The notes under the pieces were generated by a model. The model saw only the letters and a program-made list of their open reading frames with translations. It had not been told where the DNA came from and did not search any database. Positions 20,516-31,620 of a stretch of DNA of 37,846 bases are shown piece after piece (within the stretch, counting starts at the first letter, position 1; every line of letters begins with the position of its first letter). The DNA is from Priapulus caudatus (lineage: Eukaryota; Priapulida; Priapulimorpha; Priapulimorphida; Priapulidae). The translations under genes were made by a program, and so were the position numbers. The stretch spans positions 54,979-92,824 of the forward strand of contig NW_014578252.1 of assembly GCF_000485595.1 (NCBI RefSeq). Reading direction: 5' to 3'.

Positions 20516-23006
20516 TAATAGAGCTGAACGGCGGTCCCGTAATTCCGTCGAGTCATTCTCGAAGAGGTCCTTGCATTTTTGACCCAATTTCGAGAGGGTG
20601 GCAAGGCAGAAATGATGCACTGGCGAAACGTCAATCCCAAATCCACCTCCAGGATCCAGGTTGCGGAATTCTTTGCTCCAGTCAAGAACTTTGTTAACTC
20701 AAGTAAGTATAAAGTCATTAAAGTATATTATTATATGAATATGACGTCCTAACTCTGAACGCTTCTTTCTGATATATTTAATATTTCTTGACATAATGCG
20801 TTGCATTAACAGTACTTTTTTTGGCAATCAGATTGGCAGAGTCAGGGAAAATCTACATGGCACCAACGCACAACTTGGAGCCCATGCGAAAGCATTCGAA
20901 TCAGCATTGTCACGAGTCTACAATGACTTATCATCCCGTTTGTATCCATATGTCAGGAACAGGTCGCACCGCTACGGCTACAGATCAGTCAGATAGACTG
21001 AATACAGAGAGTCGTGCGGGAACCGACAACCCATCTGAAATGTGCCCGAGGGTTTCAAGTGGATTCCGAGGCCCGCCCCGTTTATGCCATCGGGGCAGAA
21101 CAGTTAACTCAGTTGAGGCGCGAATGTTATCCCCCTTAGTGAAGTTGCTAGGCAGGGTCTACTGACTACCCACCAGCCGACCACATTAAAACAGGCATAT
21201 CAGGAGACATAATTTGCCAACTGTGCGCCAAGAATACAGTTCCATCAGCAATGCCAATCTTGAACGCTCAGTGAGAAATATCACAGACAGTATCCAAATC
21301 CAGGATCGGCAGAGAGTTCGTGCCCATTCTACGGGTCTTGCTCATCCTAAATATGTTCAAACGGCGAGAGAGTTCGGAGGGGGTAAGCGGTTTTGACGCG
21401 CAGTTGGAACTGCTCAGGCAGATTTGGCACAGTGATTCAGCCGTCGACGCTATTACTGTTCCTGGAGCCCAACAGCTTATGGCATTTGGATACCAACCAT
21501 GCCCTCAGAAGGTAATATATTTATTAGAAAAACACTGTTTTAACTTGATACTGGGCACTTCATTACTAAAGAGTTTATTGAAGTTCGAAAGAATCAGCAG
21601 ATAGAGAGTCAACAAACCATTTATGTGAACATCATGAACATATTTTGCTATTATATCATCATCATCAGATGCTGCACGTGAGTGTAACCACAGTGGAAAG
21701 GAGGATGAAAGAGTATGGCCTAAGTGTGAAAGCGACCTATGTGGATCTACCAACTCATGACCTTTGTCAAGTCATACAGAAGATTTTGGAAGAAACCCCA
21801 AACATTGGTAGGTTAAGTACAGTACCTGTCCGAAACCGTAACATATTTTTAAATAATTAATCAGTTCCTATTAATGCCCGTACAATCTTTAAAGGTATGC
21901 CAAGTCAAATAATAGCAAAAAATGGCAAGTCTTTAATTCATTGTACATTTATATTGTGCAGGGTTCTCCCTACGTTGCGCAAACCGGGCGCGCCCGCCCC
22001 GTTTGGGAAAACTCCCCCACGTTTCAATCGTTGCGCCCCGTTTAAATTACATCCGCCCCGATTAAATTCCACCACAATAAAAGTTTGACAGCGCGGGAAT
22101 CGATCGTCAAGAATTCCCATTCGACCAGGCCCTCGGACGCGTGTATTTTTAGGGTACTACGCATGCACTGCAGACCACACACAAGTACAAACAGTCACCC
22201 TGTAACAAACCTTAAGACAAACTGTACCGACTCGGCTGTCTTATATACAAGTACCCCAAATACCGTCTATGGTGGGGTGGCGATTTTACGCATTACGGTA
22301 AAAAACATGCCCCATGGACCCCCTAGTTTTCCCTCCCCCTCTCCCATCCTCCCTCCCCCTACTCCTGTTTCAATTTCATCCTGGGGAGAACCCTGTTGTG
22401 CATCAAGTTTTGCGTATTTCATTGGTAAGTCATAGTACAGATTGTGCATCTGTTCTTTTTTGAAGGTCTACAGATGTTGACTGGCCACTTGAGGTCTAGT
22501 GGATACAGACTGCAAAGATGGAAAGTGAGGGCAGTAGTGAGAGATATTCAAAACGTTGCTGGCAATGTGAGGCCTAATACATCATGTATTCAGAGACGAG
22601 TATATGCCGTGAGAGCACCATTGTCACTTTGGCACATTGATGGTCACCACAAACTAATACGGTGAGCGATATCTGCTGATATCCTGAAATAGTTCTGTTT
22701 GAAAATTCTTCCTAAAATCTTCAGCAACTTGGCTCTGTAGTTGCCTGCAATGGCTTTGATTACTCCCGCACAAAATTACAGTAACATAATTATACATTAA
22801 ATGATGACCTAAAATGTTATATCGTGCTTTCAATTGAAATGTACATGCCAACATAACCACAGGTGGCGTATTGTGACACACGGAGGAATTGATGGATATT
22901 CCCGTCCGATTGTCTATCTTCAGGCAGGCACCAACAATAAAGCGTCCACAGTGAAAGAGTGCTTTGTAAAAGCCGTTTCACAGCGGGGACTTCCATCACG
23001 TGTGAG
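20516..23006 (+). CDS. host-type integrase-core (DDE) gene, partial
   Basis: Three exons are certain by phase: 21,669-21,807 (phase 1), 22,466-22,661 (phase 2) and 22,863-23,006 (phase 2). A fourth, ending at 21,511 (phase 0), probably precedes them. The first has an HTH-like segment ([17 protein letters not shown]), the second a linker and then [14 protein letters not shown], and the third [13 protein letters not shown] and [15 protein letters not shown]...GGIDGYSR...GLPSRVR is the hallmark of the animal integrase core family (retroviral-integrase fold, as in Ginger-like genes); the Asp in WHID is the first catalytic acid. The next expected motif, SDxGGEN, would follow the donor at 23,006 but is not found before the gap. 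Earlier exon candidates are at 20,620-20,702 (donor GTAAGT) and 20,832-20,996 (helical, [15 protein letters not shown]), with weaker support. The role is unknown; it could be a domesticated integrase. Confidence 0.7.
22300..22402 (+). repeat. interspersed GC-rich repeat, copy 2
   Basis: C-rich block ending ttcatcctgggg...aaccctgttgt, inside an intron of the integrase-core gene. Its tail matches the copy at 6215-6330. A separate C-rich patch at 21,985-22,065 (gcgcccgccccgttt, gcgccccgttt) precedes it. Confidence 0.5.
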
Positions 23007-23464
23007 GTGAGACAAATTTGAGTATTGTGGTAGATCTGGTTTAAATTTCATTCTAAACTGCTACGTTGTTTTTACACATGCATGTGTACTTGTAAATATG
23101 GCATTATCTCTTAGTTTGTTAAGATACTTGCAAAAAACTTGTAATGCTTACACTATAACCATACTTTTAGGATGAAATACTTAGTAGAATACTTAGATGA
23201 AGAATAGGGTGCACTTCAACTGCATCTACGTGTATTACAAGTGAGAGTACGAATCTAAAAAACAAGCTAATAAAATAATATAAAAAAGTGAAAATAATAT
23301 TTGTAAAAAGTGCAGAAATTACTAAAAATTGGTTGGTATGAAATGGTTACATGTTAGTGAAGTCTTACATTTATACTGGTAAAAACAGATATTACATGTA
23401 TATATATATATATTAGTATAATGAGTTATATATATATTATATATATATACTATTTAAATCTCCG
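23007..23464. other. AT-rich sequence before the gap
   Basis: No exon is seen. The last 70 bases are (TA)n microsatellite, which probably caused the assembly break. Confidence 0.6.
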
Positions 23465-24103
23465 NNNNNNNNNNNNNNNNNNNNNNNNNNNNNNNNNNNN
23501 NNNNNNNNNNNNNNNNNNNNNNNNNNNNNNNNNNNNNNNNNNNNNNNNNNNNNNNNNNNNNNNNNNNNNNNNNNNNNNNNNNNNNNNNNNNNNNNNNNNN
23601 NNNNNNNNNNNNNNNNNNNNNNNNNNNNNNNNNNNNNNNNNNNNNNNNNNNNNNNNNNNNNNNNNNNNNNNNNNNNNNNNNNNNNNNNNNNNNNNNNNNN
23701 NNNNNNNNNNNNNNNNNNNNNNNNNNNNNNNNNNNNNNNNNNNNNNNNNNNNNNNNNNNNNNNNNNNNNNNNNNNNNNNNNNNNNNNNNNNNNNNNNNNN
23801 NNNNNNNNNNNNNNNNNNNNNNNNNNNNNNNNNNNNNNNNNNNNNNNNNNNNNNNNNNNNNNNNNNNNNNNNNNNNNNNNNNNNNNNNNNNNNNNNNNNN
23901 NNNNNNNNNNNNNNNNNNNNNNNNNNNNNNNNNNNNNNNNNNNNNNNNNNNNNNNNNNNNNNNNNNNNNNNNNNNNNNNNNNNNNNNNNNNNNNNNNNNN
24001 NNNNNNNNNNNNNNNNNNNNNNNNNNNNNNNNNNNNNNNNNNNNNNNNNNNNNNNNNNNNNNNNNNNNNNNNNNNNNNNNNNNNNNNNNNNNNNNNNNNN
24101 NNN
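23465..24103. other. assembly gap (639 N)
   Basis: An unbroken run of N flanked by TA-rich simple sequence on both sides. Reading frames across it are meaningless. Missing exons of the integrase-core gene and the upstream part of the BEL/Pao Pol may lie here. Confidence 0.98.
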
Positions 24104-24131
24104 TATATATTTAAAATCTCTATATATATAA

Positions 24132-25443
24132 ATGTATCAGAATGAAGAGATGTTCTGGATAAACCGCGTTCAGTGCAAGGCATTTCATGAAGAAATAAGA
24201 CTGTTGGAAGCTGGAAAACCGGTTTCGAAGACTAGCAGATTGTTGCCGTTGTCGCCCGTGTGGGATGAAAGTAAGCGTGTAATTCGTGTTGATGGTAGGC
24301 TATGTCGATCGTTGCTTCCTGATGAGGCACGGCAGCTAATCATATTGCCGAATCACGATGTATTAGTCGAGAGGATAGTTTTGCATTATCACACATTGCA
24401 TAGTCACACTAGAGTTGCACAAACGTTGGCTAACCTGAGATGTAGATTTTGGCTGCTAAAAGGTAGGTTAGAAGTAAGGAGGATATTAAACAGGTGTATG
24501 AAATGTCGAGAGCCAACCATTATGAAGCAGAAAATTGGCTCATTACCAGCAGAGAGAGTAACAGAGGCGCCACCGTTTTTGTATGTGGGAACTGACTTTG
24601 CTGGTCCACTTTACTTAAATACATCGAGAGGCGATGACCCGAAGAAAGTCTGCATTGTAATATTTACTTGTATGACAACAAGAGCTGTACATCTTGAGCT
24701 GGTTGAGAACATGTCAGCTGGGGAGTTCTTACAGGCGTTTGAAAGCATGACAAACAGGCGAGGAAAATGTGGTGTCCTGTACACAGATAATGTGAAGTCA
24801 TTCAAGAGGGCAGCTAATGTGCTGGAGTTATTGTACAAAGCCAAGAAGGACAAGCACAAGATCCAGGATTGCTTGCGGCATAATGGAACAATGGAAGTTC
24901 ATTACAGAAAAGGCTCCATGGCAAGGAGTTTCTATGAACGGCTTATACGAAGCATTAAGATTCCACTACGAAAGCTTCTGGGAAAAGCACAATTGACGTT
25001 TAATGAGCTAGTGACTGTTTTAACTGACGTGAAGGCTCAGTTAAATTCAAGACCATTGACGATGGTATCGGCTGATAAGGAAGACCCGTTGCCATTAACG
25101 CCAGGTCACCTGCTGATTGGACGAAACTTGCAAGTTATGCCAGATCTTGATGCAAGAACAAGGAATTCCAGTATTGTGAAAAGATGGCAATTTCGTCAGC
25201 GTATGGCAAAAGGAGTATTTATCGGAGTTGAATGTACGTAAAAAATGGTTTGAAGGTTGTGATAACGCCAAGATTGGAGATATAGTTCTAATAGCGGATG
25301 ACAATACGAGGAAACAAGAGTGGATTCTGGGTAAGATTGAGGAAGTTTATCCAGGTCGTGATGGACTCAAAACGCCGAGAGGGGTGATACGTCGGCCAAT
25401 AGCATGTTTGCGGCTATTAGACAGTTCTGAGGACACTTCATAA
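24132..25443 (+). pseudogene. BEL/Pao retrotransposon integrase and Pol C-terminus
   Basis: The frame 24,132-25,241 has an HHCC zinc finger (LHYHTLHSHTRV, then CMKC), the integrase core with all three acidic residues visible (VGTDFAGPL, LYTDNVKSF, and Glu in FYERLIRSIK), and the BEL-specific tail LTPGHLLIGRNL. A frameshift near 25,225 moves it into the frame that ends at TAA 25,441-25,443. This second frame has KIGDIVLIADDN, EWILGKIEEVYPGRDGL and GVIRRPI, the end of BEL/Pao Pol. The integrase inserts the cDNA copy. The Met at 24,132 need not be a real start: reverse transcriptase is absent and the gap lies just upstream. No LTR is seen downstream. Confidence 0.9.
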
Positions 25444-25988
25444 ATGTACGTTTGAATAATTAAAAATCTATTTAAATTACTAGACTATTTAAATTTACAC
25501 TAATATTTTTGTTTGTGTTTTTGAAGAAAAGATCAAAGTAGAATTCTGTATGGAACGAATGACTATTGCTACCGCTTTTGCTAACACCAGCTGTAATAAC
25601 ACACCTGTTACCCCTGTCCTGCAATGTAATGCTTTGAAGGAAGTTTCTCAGTCCAAATAAAATAAGTAACAGCAATTCAACAGAAACACACTTTTCAAAT
25701 GTCTAAAAAAAATATTTTAAAACTATGGAATCACCATTTTGCCTTTTCTTTCAATATCGATACCAAACGCAATTCTATAGCAATACATCCATGGCATGGA
25801 TACCCATGACAGTCCTATTTATAACTTCTTGTATATAGTGTATGCTTGAAAAATTGTACTTGCCTATTAAATTGGATGTCAATCCTGGCCTATTGCTAAA
25901 TTACAATTTTCCTGCACGCATTTGAACATTTTATATACTAAGTGTTAAAAATAAATATGAGCAATATTGTATTTATGTTGTTTTCTAG
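25444..25988. other. no gene
   Basis: AT-rich spacer. It ends with the TTTCTAG acceptor of the next exon. No LTR or polypurine tract is found after the BEL/Pao stop. Confidence 0.5.
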
Positions 25989-26718
25989 ATCCCCTGTGAA
26001 CGCAAACGCCAGGCTGTTTAATGATCTACTCGACATTCTAAAACTCAATTCTGTTGGATTCACACCTTTACATGAATTGGTATGAATTAAATTTGTTTAC
26101 TTTTTGATGATGTACAGATAGTATATTTTGTGAATATATATATATATATATATTAAATGTGTCTATAAATGAGTAAATTATTAAGTAATATCATTAATAA
26201 TTTGGATTTGTTTTGCTTTGTAAAAAAGTGTTTATATTTTTAACAATATATAATATTTGGTGCATTTCTATAAAGCAGTGCATTTAATACAAGATTGTAC
26301 ATTTTATATTAAAGGTCGACACAGTTGGCAAGGTAGTTACCAGCACATTGGGCAACGTTCTTTAGTATGTGAACCCGCACATTGATAAGTTTCATGGTCG
26401 TGCGGTCTCATTTCCATCAATGTTCCGAAAGCTACATGGCTATAGTGACTGGCAAAAGCATAAACAGAAACAGCCACTGGTATGTACAAATTATGTTTAA
26501 TATTAATAATGTTTAATATCGATGTAGCACTAAATTGTTAAAATGCTAAAATATTTTATTATACATTAAAAATATACAGTTCCATTATCTTTTTAATACT
26601 GCAGCAAATAATATTGGTGTTTTAGGTGAAACTCGAAGACTTGGAGCTTCATTTGTCTGCCCTCAGATATGCTGATGATGCCATACTTCCTGAACAGCAA
26701 GTTTATTTCCTTTCGAGA
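25989..26718 (+). pseudogene. unrecognised spliced gene, three exons with one stop
   Basis: Exons 25,989-26,079 (acceptor TTTCTAG, donor GTATGA), 26,315-26,479 (acceptor AAAG, donor GTATGT) and 26,626 onward (acceptor TTTTAG) join in phase 0. They read SPVNANARLFNDLLDILKL, VDTVGKVVTSTLGNV, HIDKFHGRAVSFPSMFRKL and VKLEDLELHLSALRYADDA. A TAG at 26,363-26,365 interrupts exon 2, and a frame change near 26,685 moves exon 3 into RDECEGLIKSLKSYRDFL, which runs on to about 26,840. Either the gene is dead or these are assembly errors. I do not recognise the family. It lies on the same strand upstream of alpha-kinase copy 1 and could be its N-terminal part. Confidence 0.4.
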
Positions 26719-26839
26719 TGAATGTGAAGGTCTCATAAAGAGCTTGAAGTCATACAGAGACTTTCTCTCAAAACAGCAACAGCGAACTTCAGGCAATCAC
26801 CACTCTCTGGTGCCTGTTCGATCATTGTCAGATTCTTGG

Positions 26840-27655
26840 TAAATGCGACTTGTTAGCAATAGTCACAGCATTGTAAGCAGAGCCTACAGCGAAGTGCGTG
26901 ATGTACTTGCTGAAAGAGCAGAGAATGACCCACTCTGGCTGTATCCATATGAACCAAGGGACAGAATAGAAAGAAAGAAATGGCTGGAGAATATAGCTTT
27001 CGCTTTTCCTGTAAAGTTGTACGCGCATTACGATGGTAACTACCTTGGTAATTTAACATTCACGTGGAAGGTCCCGCTACAGACCATATTTGAGGTTGTC
27101 CACATATCCACGTGAGCTCAGAGACAGACTGTCATCTGAGACATTCAGAGATACTGAATGTGTTAATTTTCGTTTTGACGAATGAGTCGAGTATAATGCT
27201 GTGTTCATTTTCACCCATTTCTAAAGTTGGTGCACAAAGGAACTTTGGACCTATGATACAGACCATGTTTGAGGTTGTCATGTACCGGTATCATGTTATG
27301 CACAAACAGTTTATAATAAAAATCAAAATAATTACAAGTTGAATTTTGTTTTCATTTAGTTTTCTTAAAATGCTTTAATATCATGTATTAAACAGTATCA
27401 CTGTATTTTGACTTGTTTTTTTTTGTTTTTTTACCCTACCGAGTCAACAACAACAAAAATTCTGTAAACCAACAAAATAAAAAATGCTGGCCTTACTGAT
27501 TTTAAAATTTAAAGTCAGTTTTTTTCATTTTTCATTTTCAACAATTTTCCTGTTTTGAAAAATGGATACTTTGAATTATGAATACTGTATGTACATTCTT
27601 AATAATTTCCCGTGCTTGAGGGACACATCACATCATTTGTTTTTACTGAAAACAA
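26840..27655 (+). other. possible coding fragment and spacer
   Basis: A frame at 26,843-27,115 (90 residues; DVLAERAENDPLWLYPYEP, RIERKKWLENIAFAFP) looks protein-like and may continue the preceding gene. A further fragment, LSSETFRDTECVNF, is near 27,130. The rest is AT-rich without recognisable content. Confidence 0.3.
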
Positions 27656-28391
27656 ATGGTTTGGGAAGTGCAAAAACCAACAAGAATAAAGGTGGAAAAG
27701 GCTGCTGTAGCTGAGTCTGGTGGCTACAGAACTGCGTACAAAGCACAGTGCTCGTAGGCTGATGCAGAGCCCGGTGTTTCACCTGGCAATAATTATGTTT
27801 ACAAAGTAAGTGCAACATTTGACATTTCCTCAACAGGGAACACGTGTTTTTATTAAAAGTTCTGTTGTTACACTTCATCACTCATGCATTATTTAGTATG
27901 TCAATTCAAATTTTTATATGGAAAAATTGGGCTGTTGCCTTGTGATATTGAAAATTCTCTGTATTAATTTCAGCAGTAGTGAGGTATTGCTAAAAATAAT
28001 CATTGTCGCAAACACTGTTATTACAGGTTTTCCTAAACGAGTTAGTGGCAGATAATATAAACATGCAAGAAACTTTTTTCAGAGAAGTTGAAACTTCAGA
28101 AATTAACTTAAATTAAAACTTATAGACACTAAATTATCCAGAGTTGGCATTATGATATTTGCTGGCAATAGTTATTATGTTCACACACTATAACTTAATA
28201 CAGTCGACCCCGCACAAGTCATCTTTGCTTTACTTGTATATTCACCAAACTGTAGGGTTGCCAGGTGTCCGATATGTCTGTCCGGTGAAAAATGAGAGGT
28301 GTTCGACATTTTTTTGGTGAACTTTATATATCTATTTATTTTACAATTTCAACAGCAATGTCATTTGAAAATGGAAAAATATGAACTAGAC

Positions 28392-29032
28392 AAAAGGCAC
28401 TCACGGAGAGTGCATACCTCCGCCAGCATGTAACATGTATGTCTTATTATTGTATTGGCTTGCTGTTCGCTCGCTCGTAGCAGCCGCTCGTTGCTGCTGC
28501 TCGCTCACATGTACACCCTTGACTGGACGCGCTAATACAGGGTTCATAGTAGTAAGACACATGTTGAAATAAGAACTTATAAGACCCTTTCTGGAAGCCA
28601 AAATAAGACGTTTTTACGTGATTTCTGATAGATCACCGACTATTAAAGTACACTAATAATATTTATATACACAGTTGCACAGCAGATTTAATTATTCCGT
28701 ATTATATATACAGCAATTCTTACTCTAAGTCGAGAACAGTTTATAAAACAATTTATATGAAATATTGTGGGTTGCAAAAAATAAGGACTATTAAGTACTT
28801 TTCTACGATTTCACCAAAAATAAGTACTAATAAGGGCCCTTATTTTATTTTTGGCAAAATAAGTACTTATAAGACTTTGGAAGACCCGCTACGAACCCTG
28901 TAATATCGATCGCGCCAACACACTAACACTGACTGGCCTGCTGCTGGCTACACGAACACACACACTAACACACGAACGCACGAGACCGATCACATAGCCT
29001 CCACCCTACAACTCCGTTGGGCGGAGGTAACA
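28392..29032. repeat. repeat with inverted CCTCCGCC ends
   Basis: The left border has gagagtgcatacctccgcca (28,409-28,428) and the right border has ttgggcggaggtaac (29,017-29,031). On the minus strand the left border reads GGCGGAGGTATGCACTCTCC, a motif common near 3' ends of LINE-like elements in animals (from memory). The middle has CGCT/GCTG-rich and CACACTAACAC-rich stretches. It is split by the element at 28,538-28,900. Confidence 0.45.
28538..28900. mobile_element. 363-bp inverted-repeat element (MITE), nested
   Basis: The left terminus cagggttcatag and the right terminus ctacgaaccctg are inverted repeats (11 of 12 match). The element is flanked on both sides by TAATA (28,533-28,537 and 28,901-28,905), a probable 5-bp target duplication. 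It has no coding capacity. The interior is rich in aagtacttataag-type words on both arms. Ends beginning CAGGG suggest hAT, but hAT makes 8-bp duplications, so the superfamily is open. Confidence 0.75.
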
Positions 29033-29646
29033 ATCGGAGCAAAATGCGGCATAGATTCTACTCTTTGGTATGCGCACTTGCATTGTTTGCATTTTGTTTT
29101 TAGTTCAGCAGGCAACACGGTCATTTGTAAAGCTGAATGATGTGTGATGGATCCTGTGGTAAGGGTTGTAAGTCATCTCGGTAAGTAACTATGAAAGAAA
29201 AGAGTAGGGAATTTTCATTAGGATACCCTACTGAAGGTCCTACTTTTTACCCTGCTTTTCTGATACGAGTAGCCCTACTTTATCTACTTATTTGTAAGGG
29301 GTCAATCACATGCCTGATTTTGAGGCCTAATTATGGCATTCAAAGATGTCAGTTTTATTATTGATAATGAAACAAACACAACTGCATACTCTGCGAGCTA
29401 TCCGCACATGTCATATAACATATATTACTTTTATGTAACTTGTAGAAATACAGCTAACGTGTTACTTATCAAATACAGCTTACGTGTTACTTATCAAATT
29501 TTTGGAGGAAACGTTAAAAAAGTACATTGGCAATGAAATGGTGGAAGAGGCAACAACCACTGACAGTATAAGAGATGCTGTTCTGGCCCTTGCGCATTTT
29601 GTACATGAACATACAAAGGGCAAGCTTATACTGACAGACCTTCAAG

Positions 29647-30300
29647 GTACATAGCATAGAGTAACGGGTGCAGTTGAACCCACACTACTTTTTCAATGGG
29701 TTTTAACATTACAGAATATATATTTCATTTCTTACTTTGCTAATTTAGTATACATTCACACAAGGAATGTTATGATTTTTTTTGCATGTAAGCCGCATGT
29801 ATACAGTGGACCACACATAAGTTGTATTGGTCGAGACTATAACAATTATGATACGACTTATGCGATGGTATTCCATTGTAACTAAAAATTCGGACCAACA
29901 AAATGTATGTGATATAGGCGAAGATACGACTTAGAAAGTACGACTTACAGATGAAATGGAGTGTGATCGTATAGTGTATAGTTTAGTTAGTCGTGTATGA
30001 TGATGCTGTTTCTTGCGATGTGTTTCTTGTAGCCGCAGGTTCTCTCGCGCTAGCTAAGGAGTTACTTGAAGAAGTTACGTGCAGAATAAAACTATGAAGA
30101 GTCAAAGTGGGTGCTGACGTACCGAGATTTACTTCCCCTATATATATAGACATCTCGCTGTAACTTGTTATGCTAGAGGCTTGTTCACACATATAAATGC
30201 CTCATTAATATCCACGCATTAAAGGCTTGTTTCACATATAAAATATAGCCCTCATTACGTATTCACACAAACGGTTATAACACAACAAGTAACTACACTG
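29647..30300. other. no gene; interspersed repeat-like patch
   Basis: At about 29,810-29,955 there is a patch with repeated cgactta/ataagt words (gtggaccacacataagtt; gatacgacttatgcga; gtacgacttacagatg). It resembles a shorter patch near 28,200 (cagtcgaccccgcacaagtc). Nothing coding is supported. Confidence 0.4.
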
Positions 30301-30311
30301 TGATGGATGAA

Positions 30312-31411
30312 GAGGAGAGGAGTACAACAAACTTTTAGAATCGAACTCTTCGCTCACCGAGAGCCTACTGACAAAAGCGGTCGACTACGCAAGCAAATAC
30401 ACGAAAATCAAAGCGCCCGAGAAAGACATCATTGTTCACACCAAGCATGCAGTAGTATTTAACAAGGGAGAACCTTGGATAAAGAGAAATAACGTAAGCG
30501 GATTCGATATCGGAATGGGATCCTTTGACGGAGCAGAACCGTGCAAACTGGTGGTCTGCTACATGCTGTCCCTACTACAATCGAAGTATGGGAATTCGCT
30601 GGGTCTATACAGAGACGACGGCCTCGGAATTCTAAACAAGACACCAAAATAAATCGAAAACGCGAAGAAAGACATCTGAAAAACTTTCCGGGACAATGGT
30701 CTAAAAATAACGATTGAAGCAAACAAAAGAATTGTATTTTTTTTGGATGTGACACTTGATTTGAGCTCGGAACAACACATGCCGTACATTAAACCAAACA
30801 ACAAATTAAAATATGTTAACATCAATTCTAACCACCCACCGGCTGTACTGAAAAATATGCCAATTGGCATTAACAAGCGACTGTCCGAGATATCCTCCAG
30901 CAAGGAAATTTTTGAAAAAGCAGCGCCCAGATATCAACCAGCATTAGACGACAACAGATATAACTTCAAGCTCCGCTACGAAAAACCCCAAGCAGCAACC
31001 GGAAGAAGAAACAGAGCGTGCAATATTATTTGGTACAACCAGCCATATGACCGGAATGTGAAAACAAACGTCGGCAAGCAATTTTTTTAAATCGTAAACA
31101 AGTGCTTCACTCCAGAAAACGAACTCCGCAAGATTTTCAATAAGAACACTGTTGAGATCTCGTACAGCTGCATGCCGAACGTGAAGACTATACTAGAGGG
31201 AAACAACAGAAGAATACTGCGGAACTCAACAGAACTTAGTAAACATATCAGAAACTTGAAAGAAAACAAGCTAGACTACATGATTAAATGGAAGATACTG
31301 AGCAAAGCGCCACACTACTACGAAGAAATTCAACTTATGCTTGACAGAGAAGTTCTACATATTGTGCAAACATGTGATCGCGACACTGAACAAGAAGACC
31401 AAACTTCTTAG
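30312..31411 (+). pseudogene. Penelope-like retroelement: reverse transcriptase and C-terminal remnant
   Basis: Frame 2 carries the palm: GEPWIKR, MGSFDGAEPC and the catalytic YRDDG at 30,608-30,622. Stops TAA near 30,650 and TGA near 30,678 follow. The thumb continues at 30,743-31,087 (NINSNHPPAVLKNMP, NIIWYNQPYDRNVKTNVGK), then after a stop at 31,087 to 31,411 (ISYSCMPNVKTILEG, NSTELSKHIRNLKEN, IKWKIL). SNHPP, NVKTNVGK, YSCMPN and NSTELSKH are typical of Penelope-like elements with a GIY-YIG endonuclease. Between TILEG and NSTELSKH the family normally has the Cys-rich CNC segment and the GIY-YIG core; here about 60 residues are missing, so the endonuclease is deleted. The element is 5' truncated. 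Confidence 0.85.
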
Positions 31412-31620
31412 CAAATGCAGACATAAAGATACATTTTAATTAAGGAACGTTAAGTAAACTCCGACAGTCTGAGACAGTAACGCATTATCCATTGCTTGCA
31501 GGCAAAATATCAGTCAACGTCGATGCCGATATCACCAAGGTACGCTTGTAAAAAGTTGGGCGCGTTTTTTTGAGTATGCATGATGTTTTTATACTGTGCA
31601 GGAAATTTTAAGTAGATCAC

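Larger units (their letters stand above)
27656..29646 (+). pseudogene. alpha-kinase-like gene, broken copy 1
   Basis: The exon 27,656-27,805 (donor GTAAGT) encodes the N-lobe: VWEVQKPTRI, ESGGYRTAYKAQ and NNYVYK, whose final Lys fits the ATP-binding Lys of alpha-kinases. A TAG at 27,755-27,757 interrupts it. A possible next exon starts at 28,027 (acceptor ATTACAG, phase 0; VFLNELVADNINMQETFF). The C-lobe exon at 29,496-29,646 reads KKYIGNEM, AVLALAHFVHEHTKGKLIL and TDLQG, and ends at GTACAT. These are the alpha-kinase (EF2K/MHCK fold) motifs. The 5' part of the C-lobe exon (the EP motif) and its acceptor are missing; a 24-bp direct duplication (about 29,452-29,499) sits there. The intron contains repeats, including the nested element at 28,538-28,900. 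Alpha-kinases phosphorylate Ser/Thr in proteins; this copy cannot be active as assembled. Confidence 0.6.

Noticed and set aside
23421-24183. Long ORFs on both strands (236 and 248 residues)
   Set aside because: They run through the run of N; the only real residues come from TA microsatellite flanks.
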